A DNA stretch of 64,000 nucleotides from Cherax quadricarinatus (GCF_038502225.1 NW_027195399.1:62501-126500); one strand, 5' to 3'. Positions 34,346 to 45,324 are shown, numbered from the stretch's first letter. The notes: generated by a model from the letters alone, not told the origin. Program-made: numbers and translations.

Positions 34346-35395
34346 TGTGGAGAAATTTTCTCCAGGAGGGGGTATCAGCCCCCTTCAGCCCCTTTCAGCC
34401 CCTTTCAGCCCTGAGGGGCCCAGCCCTCTCAGAAGGTGCAAGCATCTTGTTTACTGCTACAGCGAGTAATTGATCCCAGATGCAGTACCAGTATGCGTCG
34501 CTGCTCCGTGCAAGACTCCAGTGTTGCAAAGTGTATTTTAATAAAAGACAGTCCATCTCTTACCTTAGTAGGACAATTAAGGAAAATCCTGCTCCCACTT
34601 TATTACCATGGTAAAGATAGTGTATTGTTGTCTATGCTTAAGACAGAAAGATTCAAGCATTCTGCTTTGCTTTATAGTGGAAGTTTAGCAAGGAAGCAAA
34701 AAGTACTAGGTCAGCTTTTCCTTTATGTGCTATGGGTAGTGACGGAGTAGGATTACTTTTGACTCTACTGAGAGTCTCACTGACGCCAGGATAACCAACA
34801 AAGAACACTGATCCGTGCGTTAGTGTGAACAAAGTATCTCATAAAACACAATAAACACTTAAGAGAAGTGTGATCAGCTTCTTCAGTGATAAGATTGTGA
34901 ACAATGAAGACAAATCTTGTGGAACATAGTGTACCTGTGTGCGTATTCCTAGACTATGGAAGACGTGGACATCCAAGGACACTTCAGCTTCTATCAAGTC
35001 ACCGATACCTGTTGAAGGTGTGAAGAACACCATAGCTCACGCTACAAGAGCAAGGTAGGTTATGAATTTCTTGTAGTACGGGGGACTGCGCAGTTCTTGA
35101 GTCGCAAGGAGTTTGTAATCAACCTATAGTTGGCAGTGAGGTGAGGACTTTTGAGTCCACACAAGTAAGTTTGCCAGCAATCAGTGAATGAATGAAATAT
35201 GCTGACATAACACCCCCTAGGGGTAATTTATTGTTTACATAATATAACACATTTCACCCCGTTGTGGAATGACTTCGACAGCTTCTCAAGACCTCGTCTG
35301 CAGGGGCGGCTGTGCAGGCGATGAGCTGTCTTTCTAAGTTAAATTTTCCCCTATATTTAATGTATAAGCTTAGCTGGTAATCCCATTTCTCAACA
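34346..35395 (+). repeat. BEL/Pao 3' LTR
   Basis: 1050 bp, same ends as the 5' LTR. CAGCCCCTTT is present in one more copy than in the 5' LTR. The sequence just before it is C-rich (CCGCCGCCCCCCAG) rather than a clear polypurine tract. Confidence 0.92.
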
Positions 35396-35984
35396 GGTAT
35401 GGAAGTTATCGGTATGGAAGTTATCGGTATGGAAGTTATCAGTATGGAAGTTATTGGTATGGAAGTTATCGGTATGGAAGTTATCGGTATCGAAGTTATC
35501 GGTATGGAAGTAATCAGTATGGTAGTTATCGGTATGGAAGCTATCAGAATGGAAGTTATCGGTATGGAAGTTATCGATATGGAAATTATCGGTATGGAAC
35601 TTATCAGTATGGAAGTTATCGGTATGGAAGTTATCAGGATAGAAGTTATCGGTATGGAAGTTATCAATATGGAAGTTATCGGTATAGAAGTTATTGGTAT
35701 GGAAGGTATCAGTATTGAAGTTATCGGTGTGGAAGTTATCAGTATGGAAGTTTTCGGTATGGAAGTTATCGGTATGGAAGTTATCGGTATGGAAGTTATC
35801 AGTGTGGAAGTTATCGGTATGGAAGTTATCAGTATGGAAGTTTTCGGTATGGAAGTTATCGGTATGGAAGTTATCATTATGAAAGTTATCGGTATGGAAG
35901 TTATCGGTATGAAAGTTATCGGTATGGAAGTTATAAGTATGGAAGTTATCGGTATGGAAGTTATCAGAATGGAAGTTTTCGGTG
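35396..35984 (+). repeat. 15-bp minisatellite, left block
   Basis: About 39 copies of GGTATGGAAGTTATC with variants (CAGTATGG, TTTTC, GTGTGG). It begins right at the BEL 3' LTR and is cut by the CR1 insertion at 35985. The block at 37807 continues in register. Confidence 0.95.
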
Positions 35985-37806
35985 TCAGCTCACTGACAGT
36001 GATAAGGAAATGTGTAGAATTTTTAACACATACTTCCTCTCAGTTTTTACACAGGAGGATACCAGCGATATTCCAGTAATGATAAATTATGTAGAACAGG
36101 ACGATAATAAACTGTGCACGATTAGGGTCACAAGTGACATGGTCCTTAGGCAAATAGATAAATTAAAACCTAACAAATCCCCAGGCCCTGATGAACTGTA
36201 TGCAAGGGTTCTAAAGGAATGTAAAGAGGAGCTTAGCACACCTTTGGCTAATCTTTTCAACATATCACTACAAACTGGCATGGTGCCAGATAAGTGGAAA
36301 ATGGCAAATGTGATACCTATTTTCAAAACAGGTGACAGGTCCTTAGCTTCGAACTATAGACCAATAAGCCTAACCTCCATAGTGGGAAAATTTATGGAAT
36401 CAATAATTGCCGAGGCAGTTCGTAGCCACCTTAAAAAGCATAAATTAATCAACGAATCTCAGCATGGTTTTACAAAGGGGCGTTCCTGCCTTACGAATTT
36501 ATTAACTTTTTTCACTAAGGTATTTGAGGAGGTAGATCATGGTAATGAATATGATATTGTGTATATGGACTTCAGTAAGGCTTTTGACAGGGTCCCACAT
36601 CAGAGACTATTGAGGAAAATTAAAGCACATGGAATAGGAGGAGAAATTTTTTCCTGGATAGAGGCATGGTTGACAAATAGGCAGCAGAGAGTTTGCATAA
36701 ATGGGGAGAAATCAGAGTGTGGAAGCGTTACGAGCGGTGTTCCACAGGGGTCAGTGTTGGGCCCCCTGCTGTTCACAATCTACATAAACGACATAGATGA
36801 GGGCATAAAGAGCGACATCGGCAAGTTTGCCGATGACACCAAAATAGGCCGTAGAATTCATTCTGACGAGGACATTCGAGCACTCCAGGAAGATTTGAAT
36901 AGACTGATGCAGTGGTCGGAGAAGTGGCAGATGCAGTTTAATATAGACAAATGCAAAGTTCTAAATGTTGGACAGGACAATAACCATGCCACATATAAAC
37001 TAAATAATGTAGATCTTAATATTACGGATTGCGAAAAAGATTTAGGAGTTGTGGTTAGCAGTAATCTGAAGCCAAGACAACAGTGCATAAGTGTTCGCAA
37101 TAAAGCTAATAGAATCCTTGGCTTCATATCAAGAAGCATAAATAATAGGAGTCCTCAGGTTGTTCTTCAACTCTATACATCCTTGGTTAGGCCTCATTTA
37201 GATTATGCTGCACAGTTTTGGTCACCGTATTACAGGATGGATATAAATTCTCTGGAAAATGTACAAAGGAGGATTACAAAGTTGATCCCATGTATCAGAA
37301 ACCTTCCCTATGAGGATAGACTAAGGGCCCTGAATCTGCACTCTCTAGAAAGACGTAGAATTAGGGGGGATATGATTGAGGTGTATAAATGGAAGACAGG
37401 AATAAATAAAGGGGATGTAAATAGTGTGCTGAAAATATCTAGCCTAGACAGGACTCGCAGCAATGGATTTAAGTTGGAAAAATTCAGATTCAGGAAGGAT
37501 ATAGGAAAGTACTGGTTTGGTAATAGAGTTGTGGATGAGTGGAACAAACTCCCGAGTACAGTTATAGAGGCAACAACGTTGTGTAGCTTTAAAAATAGGT
37601 TGGATAAATACATGAGTGGATGTGGGTGGGTATGAGTTGGACCTGATAGCTTGTGCTACCAGGTCGGTTGCCGTGTTCCTCCCTTAAGGTCAATGTGACC
37701 TGACCTGACAAGGCTGGGTGCATTGGCTTAAGCCGGTAGGAGACTTGGACCTGCCTCGCATGGGCCAGTAGGCCTTATGCAGTGTTCCTTCGTTCTTATG
37801 TTCTTA
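35985..37806 (+). mobile_element. CR1-type LINE, copy B (5'-truncated, in minisatellite)
   Basis: It starts abruptly in coding sequence at about 35985 and ends in CGTTCTTATGTTCTTATG at 37806. Both sides are the same 15-bp array. The 3' UTR (37636-37806) contains GCATGGGCCAGTAGGCCT, shared with copy A. Confidence 0.93.
36010..37635 (+). CDS. CR1 reverse transcriptase, RT domain intact
   Basis: An uninterrupted 541-codon frame, also open upstream to the junction at ~35983 (QLTDSDKE precedes the stated Met), so the true N-terminus is lost by truncation. RT motifs: DKLKPNKSPGPDELYARVL, SNYRPISLTSIVGKFMESII, NESQHGFTKGRSCLTNLL, VYMDFSKAFDRVPHQRL (motif A), SGVPQGSVLGPLLFTIYIND (motif B), KFADDTKIG (motif C), LGVVVSSNLKPR. 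C-terminal: SLVRPHLDYAAQFWSPYY, LPYEDRL, RTRSNGFKLEKFRFRKDIGK. All catalytic Asp residues are present. The endonuclease and ORF1 are missing. There is no promoter evidence, as the flanks are minisatellite. It is the best-preserved coding frame in the window. Confidence 0.92.
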   Translation: MCRIFNTYFLSVFTQEDTSDIPVMINYVEQDDNKLCTIRVTSDMVLRQIDKLKPNKSPGPDELYARVLKECKEELSTPLANLFNISLQTGMVPDKWKMANVIPIFKTGDRSLASNYRPISLTSIVGKFMESIIAEAVRSHLKKHKLINESQHGFTKGRSCLTNLLTFFTKVFEEVDHGNEYDIVYMDFSKAFDRVPHQRLLRKIKAHGIGGEIFSWIEAWLTNRQQRVCINGEKSECGSVTSGVPQGSVLGPLLFTIYINDIDEGIKSDIGKFADDTKIGRRIHSDEDIRALQEDLNRLMQWSEKWQMQFNIDKCKVLNVGQDNNHATYKLNNVDLNITDCEKDLGVVVSSNLKPRQQCISVRNKANRILGFISRSINNRSPQVVLQLYTSLVRPHLDYAAQFWSPYYRMDINSLENVQRRITKLIPCIRNLPYEDRLRALNLHSLERRRIRGDMIEVYKWKTGINKGDVNSVLKISSLDRTRSNGFKLEKFRFRKDIGKYWFGNRVVDEWNKLPSTVIEATTLCSFKNRLDKYMSGCGWV

Positions 37807-39827
37807 TGGTATGGAAGTTATCGGTATAGAAGTTATCGGTATGGAAGTTATCAGTATGGAAGTTATCGGTATGGAAGTTATCAGTATGGAAGTTTTCGGT
37901 ATGGAAGTTATCGGTATGGAAGTTATCGGTATGAAAGTTATCGGTATGGAAGCTATCGGTATAGAAGTTATCGGTATGGAAGTTATCAGTATGGAAGTTA
38001 TCGGTATGGAAGTTATCAGTATGGAAGTTTTCGGTATGGAAGTTATCGGTATGGAAGCTATCGGTATGAAAGTTATCGGTATGGAAGTTATCGGTATGGA
38101 AGTTATCGGTATGGAAGTTATCAGTATGGAAGTTATCGGTATGGAAGTTATCAGTATGGAAGTTTTCGGTATGGAAGTTATCGGTATGGAAGTTATCGGT
38201 ATGAAAGTTATCGGTATGGAAGTTATCGATATGGAAGTTATCAGTATGGAAGTTTTCAGTGTGGAAGTTATCGGTATGGAAGTTATCAGTATGGAAGTTT
38301 TCGGTATGGAAGTTATCAGTATGGAAGTTATCGGTATGGAAGTTATCAGTGTGGAAGTTATCGGTATGGAAGTTATCGGTATGAAAGTTATCGGTATGGA
38401 AGTTATTAGTATGGAAGTTTTCGGTATGGAAGTTATCGGTAGGGAAGTTATCGGTATGGAAGTTATTGGTAGGGAAGTTATCGGTATGGAAGTTATCGGT
38501 ATGGAAGTTATCGGTATGGAAGTTATCAGTATGGAAGTTATCGGTATGGAAGTTATCAGTATGGAAGTTTTCGGTATGGAAGTTATCGGTAGGGAAGTTA
38601 TCGGTATGGAAGTTATTGGTAGGGAAGTTATCGGTATGGAAGTAATCGGTATGGAAGTTATCGGTATGGAAGTTATCAGTATGGAAGTTATCGGTATGGA
38701 AGTTATCAGTGTGGAAGTTTTCGGTATGGAAGTTATCGGTATGGAAGTTATCGGTATGAAAGTTATCGGTATGGAAGTTATCGGTATGGAAGTTATCGGT
38801 ATGGAAGTTATCAGTGTGGAAGTTATCGGTATGGAAGTTATCAGTGTGGAAGTTATCGGTATGAAAGTTATCGGTATGGAAGTTTTCGGTATGGAAGTTA
38901 TCAGTATGGAAGTTATTGGTATGGAAGTTATCAGTGTGGAAGTAATCGGTATGAAAGTTATCGGTATGGAAGTTATCAGTATTGAAGTTTTCGGTATGGA
39001 AGTTATCGGTAGGGAAGTTATCGGTATGGAAGTTATTGGTAGGGAAGTTATCGGTATGGAAGTTATAGGTATGGAAGTTATCGGTATGGAAGTAATCAGT
39101 GTGGAAGTTATCGGTATGGAAGTTATCAGTATGGAAGTTTTCGGTATGGAAGTTATCAGTATGGAAGTTATCGGTATCGAAGTTATCAGTGTGGAAGTTA
39201 TCGGTATGGAAGTTATCGGTATGAAAGTTATTGGTAGGGAAGTTATCGGTATGGAAGTTATTGGTAGGGAAGTTATCGGTATGGAAGTTATTCGTATGGA
39301 AGTTATCGGTATGGAAGTTATCAGTATGGAAGTTATAGGTATGGAAGTTATCGGTATGAAAGTTATCGGTATGGAAGTTATCGGTATTGAAGTTACCGGT
39401 ATGGAAGTTATCAGTGTGGAAGTTATCGGTATGAAAGTTATCGGTATGGAAGTTATCAGTATGGAAGTTTTCGGTATGGAAGTTATCGGTAGGGAAGTTA
39501 TCGGTATGGAAGTTATTGGTAGGGAAGTTATCGGTATGGAAGTTATCGGTATGTAAGTTATCGGTATGGAAGTTATCGGCATGGAAGTTATCGGTATGGA
39601 AGTTATCGGTTTGGAAATTATCGGTATGGAAGTTATCGGTATGGAAATTATCGGTATGGCAGTTATCGGTATGGAAGTTATCGGTATGGAAGTTATCAGT
39701 ATGGAAGTTATCGGTATGGAAGTTACCGGTATGGAAGTTATCGGTATGGAAGTTATCAGTATGGAAGTTATCGGTATGGAAGTTATCGGTATGGAAGTTA
39801 TCGGTATGGAAGTTATCGGTGTGGAAG
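37807..39827 (+). repeat. 15-bp minisatellite, right block
   Basis: About 135 more copies of the GGTATGGAAGTTATC unit, interrupted only by point variants (GGTAGGG, TTTTC, GTGTGG, TATGAAAG). Longer blocks recur, for example a TTTTCGGTATGG...GGTAGGGAAG pattern near 38420, 38570, 39000 and 39480, suggesting segmental duplication inside the array. Frames of about 580-710 codons on both strands are by-products. Confidence 0.95.
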
Positions 39828-40285
39828 GGCTGAAGGGAGTCAGATGCAACACTCAAAAATAATGGATCGAAAAGTATAATTTCAATCTTTTTAAATTTTT
39901 CTTCCATGAAAACAAATTGAAACCTATTCAAGTTTAAAAATTATTCCAAGTGTTTCTCTAAGACTGACTACCTTTTAGTAAGTACAGTAAACAAGTAAGT
40001 TTTTTTTTAAGCTTAGTCTATAACATACATATTTTATTAATGGCCAAGAAGGCAGGTGTTATAGAAATATAAATGTACATTATATTTATTTAAACTAGGG
40101 TAAATTATTTTACAAACTAATTTTATTAATAAAATTAGAAGATTCTACTGTACTTAACCTAAATTCAAGAGATTGTTTCTTCTGAGAAAAAAAACATTAA
40201 TAATAAAAGTTTAAAACTCTTCAGAAAATGTATTTTCCATTTATTGCACAGAATCCAAGAAAATTTATATCTATGCAGCGTAAAC
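39828..40285. other. AT-rich non-coding stretch
   Basis: No repeat or coding feature recognised; polyA/T-rich. Confidence 0.5.
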
Positions 40286-41010
40286 TCACAAAACATTACA
40301 AGCGTTAAACCCACATAACATTGTATCAATCGCATCTGCTAGAAAAATGACAGGATGGATAAAAAGAACCTTTAAAACCAGGGATGCCAAACCCATGATA
40401 ACACTCTTCAGGTCGCTTGTTCTTTCTAGGCTGGAATATTGCTGGACAATAACAGCACCTTTCAATGCAGGTGAAATTGCTGACCTAGAAAATGTACAAA
40501 GAACCTTCACGGCACACACAACTGCGATAAACCACGTCAGTTACTGGGAACGCTTGAAGATCCTGCATAGAACGCAGGCGGAAGAGATACATGATTATAT
40601 ACACCTGAAAAATCCTAGAGGGACTAGTTCCAAACTTGCACACGAAAATCACTCACTACGAAAGGAAAAGACTCGGCAGACGGTGCAATATCCCCTCCAG
40701 TGAAAAGCACTGGTGCCACTAGCACGATAAGAGACAACACAATAAGTGTCAGGGGCCCAAGACTGTTTAACTGCCTCCCAGCATACGTCAGGGGGATTAC
40801 CAATAGACCCCTGGCTGTCTTCAAGCAGGCACTGGACAAGCACCTAAAGTCAGTACCTGACCAGCCGGACTGTGGTTCGTACTTTGGATTACATGCGGCC
40901 AGCAGTAACAGCCTGGTCGATCAGGCCCTGATCCATCATGAAGCCTGGTCACAGACCGGGCCGCGGGGGCGTTGACCCCCGGAACTCTCTCCAGGTATAC
41001 TCCAGGCAAA
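40286..41010 (+). pseudogene. CR1/L2-like LINE copy 1, RT C-terminal relic
   Basis: Two frame pieces, 40347-40703 and 40700-40975. They read GWIKRTFKTRDAKPMITLF, SLVLSRLEYCWTITAPF and IADLENVQRTFT, then in the next frame ISVRGPRLFNCLPAYVRGIT and FKQALDKHLKSVPDQPDC. This is the C-terminal end of a CR1/L2-group LINE protein. The 3' end contains CCGGGCCGCGGGGGCGTTG and TCTCTCCAGG. 5'-truncated and frameshifted. Exact clade not determined. Confidence 0.75.
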
Positions 41011-41015
41011 GAAAT

Positions 41016-43045
41016 GAGTAAGATACTAAAGTCCCAATGCGACTCAGTGTTCAGTGAACCATTAACCAGACTAAGGGTCGACAATCTAAATAACTTTTTT
41101 ATAGCCTACACCAAAAATTTGGTCTAGGTTATCACGTACTTTCAGTATTCTACAGAGAGAGAGTATGGATACAGGGGTTATTTCATACTCACTGAAAACA
41201 GTAAACACAGTCCCACTCTACAAAGGAGGCAGTAAAGCAATTGCAAGGAACTACAGACCATACCACGGGCGGGGATATAACCCGCGATCATAGTCTCAAA
41301 ACTCCAGTATGGTATGGTATAGTTTGTTTGCAATCGTGTCATTACGATTTTGTGAGTCATGTTGACGGCTTTGAGGGGACTTGAGCTAGAGTTTGTCACG
41401 GCCACGCTAGCTGGAGATTCGTCTGTAAAGACTTGCATTTGTGGTCACAGTGGTGCCTATGCTAACCTTCCTATGGTGTAGAAATATCCCTAGTTAGACG
41501 AATCTTATTGTGGCTAGCTGGTCCAGTCGCTAACGCGACGGTCTGGAGTTTTGAGACTCTCTGATCGCGGGTTCTATCCCCGCCCGTGGTATGGTTTGTT
41601 TGCAATCGCGTCATTACGATTTCGTGAGCCAACTACAGACCGATAACACTAACATCCCATATCAAAAAAATCTTTGAGAGGGTTCTAAGAAGCAAGATCT
41701 CCATCCATCTCGATACCCATCAGTTACACAACCCAGGGCAACACGGGTTTAGAGCAGGTCGCTCCTGCCTGTCCCAGCTATTGGACCACTATGAGAAGGT
41801 CCTAGATGCATTAAAGGATAACCAAAATGCAGTTATAGTATACACATACTTTACGAAAGCCTTTGACAAGTGTGACCATTGTGTAATAGCATGCAAACTA
41901 TGTGATAAAGGAATAACATGAAATGTTGGTAAATGGATCTATAACTTCCTAACAAAGAGAACACAAAGAGTAATACTAAACAGACTAAAGTCTGAGGCAG
42001 CTAGAGTGAAAAGCTCTGTTCCATAAGTCACAGTACTCGATCCCATCTTATTGCACATCCTCATATCTGATATAGTCAGAGATGTAAGCCATAACTCCAT
42101 GTCTTCCTTTGCGGATGACATGCGAATTGCCATGACAGTGACCTCCATCAAAGACACCACAAGACACCAAGCGGACATCAACCAAATCTTCAAATGGGCC
42201 GCTGAAAACAATATAAACTTTAATGAAGAGAAATTTTAACTACTCACATATGGAAAACTTGAGGAAATTAAAACTGTATCGGGGTATGCAACAAATACTA
42301 ACCACACAATCAAGCGATAAACTAACGTGAAGAACCTGGGAGTGAAAATGTCAGAGGCTCTCGCTTTCAAAGACCACAACAATGTATCTACCTTATCTGC
42401 TAGAAAAACGATAGGATGGATAATGAGAACTTTCAAAACTAGGGACGCCAAGCCCATGATGATTCTCTTCAAATCGCTTGTCCTCTTTAGGCTGGAATAC
42501 TGCCCCTTTCAAGGCAGGCGAAATTGCTGTCCTGGAGAGATTAGAGAGATCTTACACGGCACACATAAGTACTATAAAGCACCTATAGCACTGAAACGCA
42601 GGCGAAAAAGTTACATGTTAATATATACTTGTAAAATCCTAGAGGGATTAGTACCAACTTGCACACGAATATCACTCCCTATGAAAGCAAAAGACTCGGC
42701 AGGAGATACAACATTCCCCCAGTGAAAAGCAGGGGTGCCATGAGTACGCTAAGAGTCAACAAAATAAGTGTCAGGGGCCCAAGATTGTTCAACTGCCTCC
42801 TAGCATACATAAGGGATGATTACCAATAGACTCCTGGCCATGTTCAAGAAGGCGCTGGACAAGCATGTAAAGTCAGTACCTGATCAGCAGGGCTGTGATT
42901 CTTATGTCGGTTTGCGAGCGGTCAGCAGCAACAGCCTGGTTGATCAGACCCTGATCCACTACGAGGCCTGGTCTTATACCGGGCCGCAGGGACGTTTGAC
43001 CCCCGAAACTCTGTCCAGGTATACTCCAAGTAATACACTACTCAT
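41016..43045 (+). pseudogene. CR1/L2-like LINE copy 2, RT relic with nested SINE
   Basis: A longer, more decayed copy of the same family. Readable parts are VPLYKGG-like sequence before 41250, NYRPITLTSH after the SINE at 41631, QHGFRAGRSCLSQLLDHYE (~41740), a motif A variant YTYFTKAFDKCDHC (~41845), SFADDMRIAMTV (motif C, FADD, ~42105), GWIMRTFKTRDAKPM (~42415) and a 3' end with CCGGGCCGCAGGGACGTTTG. Stops occur in all frames. A 371-bp SINE insertion with target duplication sits at 41260-41630. Confidence 0.75.
41260..41630 (+). mobile_element. tRNA-derived SINE, partly inverted, with target duplication
   Basis: Flanked by AACTACAGACC at 41249-41259 and 41631-41641, which also marks the interruption of the LINE NYRP motif. 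The left ~45 bases (ACCACGGGCGGGGAT ... CTCAAAACTCC) are the reverse complement of the tRNA-like 3' half. Plus-oriented body follows (GTTTGTTTGCAATCG ... GACGGCTTTGAGGGGACTTG). A second tRNA-like head lies at 41511-41600 with B box GGTTCTATCCC at 41570-41580, then 46 bases of body again. So it holds one inverted and one direct head. Confidence 0.75.
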
Positions 43046-43059
43046 ACCAGCTATAACAA

Positions 43060-44055
43060 AACCAACAAGGCTGAGACGAGTGCAGCCATCAATGACCATA
43101 TATGGACAAATATACTAGCTCCCTTTTTATCAGGGATACTCACACTACTTACTACTACCCAACCTTCCTCCTAACAAACATGTCTAGGCAACCAATAGAA
43201 TATAGTAAGATCTCTTTTCGACTCCATGATGAGGTATCAGTAAGTAACTTCACTGCAGGGCTAAGCTCAGTTGGCCAATGGTGTCAGTGCCAATGGTATC
43301 GATGAATGGGCAGTCATATTTCTAAACAAACTAATCAGGCTATGTAACAAACATTGTTCCATAAATTAAACTAAACAGATCAATAATCAACGACAAGACT
43401 TACAAACAGCATTTTAAGATCCATTGATAAGAAACATCAATATGAAAAGCAATATCGACAAGGCTCAGTAAATAAAGAATTTATTGAACACAATACGTCA
43501 ACACTCACAAAACTAACAAGAGAGTCCAAGCAACTGCACTATTTTATTCTCGCCAGGCACCAATACCGAGCGAGTGATTATCTAGACGGAAACTTTTCAA
43601 CCTCCCTTCATCTTGCAACAACAAACCCACTGAAGTGATCATGATTATTGATTCTCTAAAAAATAAATCAGAGAATCTACCTCATGTCCCACCACTATTG
43701 TTTAAATGAGCGGCTCATGTCTTTTCACCTACCATTACATTACACTTTAACAAATCACTAGAAACCAGTATTTTCCCGACATTACTCAAGATAACAAGAG
43801 TTACACCAATACACAAAGATGGAGACCCAGCAGATATAAACAACTATAGGCCAATGAGTTTCTACGAGAAACTCAAACACACGAGTTTATTCTCCTTTAT
43901 AACGTCACAAACCATCCTCAACCCCTGCCAGTTTGGCTTCACGAGAAACAAAAGCACAAATGATGAAATTATAAAAATGCTGGATTTTCTCACACACACC
44001 ACTCGAAAAAAATGAATATCCACTAGGACTCTTTATCGACCTAAGGAAAGCTTTT
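43060..44055 (+). pseudogene. non-LTR retrotransposon relic (EN end to RT start)
   Basis: Decayed protein pieces: SSTIHDHIWTNI near 43085 (an EN-like DHIxTNI), FLNKLIRLCNKH near 43320, then near 43790 KITRVTPIHKDGDPADINNY with RPMS, NPCQFGFTRNKSTNDEIIKM (RT motif 2) and LFIDLRKAFDT (motif A, DLRKAFD) ending at 44055. Stops and shifts are common. The copy breaks off in the middle of RT motif A, where Penelope-like sequence begins. Confidence 0.65.
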
Positions 44056-44165
44056 GATACACAAATAACCCGCACATAGAAGAGAGGAGCTTACGACGAC
44101 GTTTCGGTCCGACTTGGACCATTTACAAAGTCACACTAATCAGAAGTGGAGCAGGACGGCTATAT
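44056..44165 (-). repeat. Penelope-type terminal repeat fragment
   Basis: Read on the minus strand: GGTCCAAGTCGGACCGAAAC preceded by TGGAGCAGG-complement sequence and followed by GTCGTCGTAAGCTCC. GGTCC-AAGTC-GGACC is a perfect 5-bp hairpin directly followed by GAAAC, as in stem II and the core of hammerhead motifs from Penelope-like terminal repeats. The CTGATGA box is not intact here (CTGATTA lies about 30 bases upstream). Confidence 0.45.
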
Positions 44166-44242
44166 ATAGGCAGGAGGAGGTAGTGGTGGTGGTAGTGGTA
44201 GTAGTAGTGATGGTGGTGGTAGTAGTAGTAGTAGTAGTATGT
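44166..44242 (+). repeat. (GGT/AGT)n microsatellite
   Basis: Imperfect trinucleotide run of GGTGGT, AGTGGT and AGTAGT blocks. Confidence 0.9.
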
Positions 44243-44994
44243 TATGCAGGGTTCTGCATGACATCGTAATGTACATATAGTGGAGAAGTGGGCCATAATA
44301 GTATGAATATTATAGTTGTAAAGAATAATTTTATAATTGATAATGTGCATTTGGGGGTACTGTAAAGTACTCTAACTGTAATTATAAAGAAATTCTGTTA
44401 ATGATTTATTTTCCAAGGATGTTGGGGTACGCGGAGTAAGCGTGGTTTGGGGGAGTCACGTGACGTTAGCTTGGTGTGTAGAGGCTGGCGTCGGAGATGC
44501 TGTGTATTTAAGATAAGTTTGTAGTTGTGCACTCATTTTGTTTATCCAACTCAAGCCATAGGCTCTCATATGGCTTACCTGTATGTTCACCCAGGCTCTG
44601 ACATGGTCAGGGTGCTGTGGGAGGAGTGAGGAAATAAGAAATGAGGTTGGAAGTGGAGTAAAGTGGGCCTGACGCTGACGAGGCACAGTGGTTGGTGGCT
44701 GGACCTCAAGCCAGCTGTTGCTTGTGTACCCTCATTTGGGCGTTTAGGATTAAGGTGTTTCTGTTATGTTATGTTATGTTATGTTGACTAAATAGATATA
44801 TTTTCCTAATTGGGATTTTTGCCTAACCCTCTGGTACCCAACCCCTTTAAGTACACATACTAGTTTAGCGCTTTCTGTTTTGACTGGGATAGCTCTGGGT
44901 GGCCTGTTTGGGCTTGAGATATGTGTAACTTTTACCTTTGTCCTTAGACCAGGCTCAAGCCCCCAGCTATCCCACATTTTTGCATAACATAGTA
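44243..44994. other. non-coding stretch with a hairpin
   Basis: No coding feature recognised. It contains (TTATG)n at 44764-44783 and an interrupted inverted repeat, GGGATAGCTCTGGG...GGGCTTGAG against CTCAAGCCCCCAGCTATCCC (about 44888-44975). Confidence 0.5.
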
Positions 44995-45095
44995 CATAAG
45001 AACATAAGAACATAAGAAAGGAGGAACACTGCAGCAAGCCTGTTGGCCCATACTAGGCAGGTCCTCTACAATTCATCCCACTAACAAAACATTAG
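44995..45095 (-). mobile_element. CR1 3' tail only (inverted)
   Basis: Reverse complement of the CR1 copy A 3' UTR: GTTTTGTTAGTGGGATGAAT ... GACCTGCCTAGTATGGGCCA ... ending in three TTCTTATG octamers (seen as ACATAAGAACATAAGAA at 44993-45018). About 100 bases survive, typical CR1 5' truncation. Confidence 0.85.
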
Positions 45096-45324
45096 TGGGA
45101 AGAATTGTAGTGGTAGTAGTGGGAAACTAAGGAGGAGGAGCCAGTCAAATATATAGAAAGGGGAGCACTGCAAGGGAGCTAGGTGCCCACAGAGGGAGAG
45201 CAAATGCACAGAGGTGGGGGAAAGGGGAAGTGATGAAATAAATAATGAAGGAACAGAAACACGCGACAGAAGAAAGACAAAAAAAGAAAGAGGAAAGGGG
45301 AAGAGGGAGAAGAAAAGTGAGGAA

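Larger units (their letters stand above)
27660..35395 (+). mobile_element. BEL/Pao LTR retrotransposon, complete but mutated
   Basis: A 7.7-kb element with two LTRs (27660-28712 and 34346-35395), both starting TGTGGAGAAATTTTCTC and ending TTTCTSAACA. It has a primer-site candidate 3 bases after the left LTR, and one gag-pol reading frame split by TGA codons and a frameshift. Domain order gag (DUF1759), CCHC knuckles, aspartic protease, RT, RNase H, integrase, C-terminal DUF5641 is that of BEL/Pao. No env-like frame is present. Flanks are GGAAT on the left and GGTAT on the right, a possible 5-bp target duplication with one mismatch. Confidence 0.93.

Noticed and set aside
37796..39931. Frames of 580 to 711 codons in the 15-bp array
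   Set aside because: Five-residue repeats open in several frames on both strands; repeat artefact.
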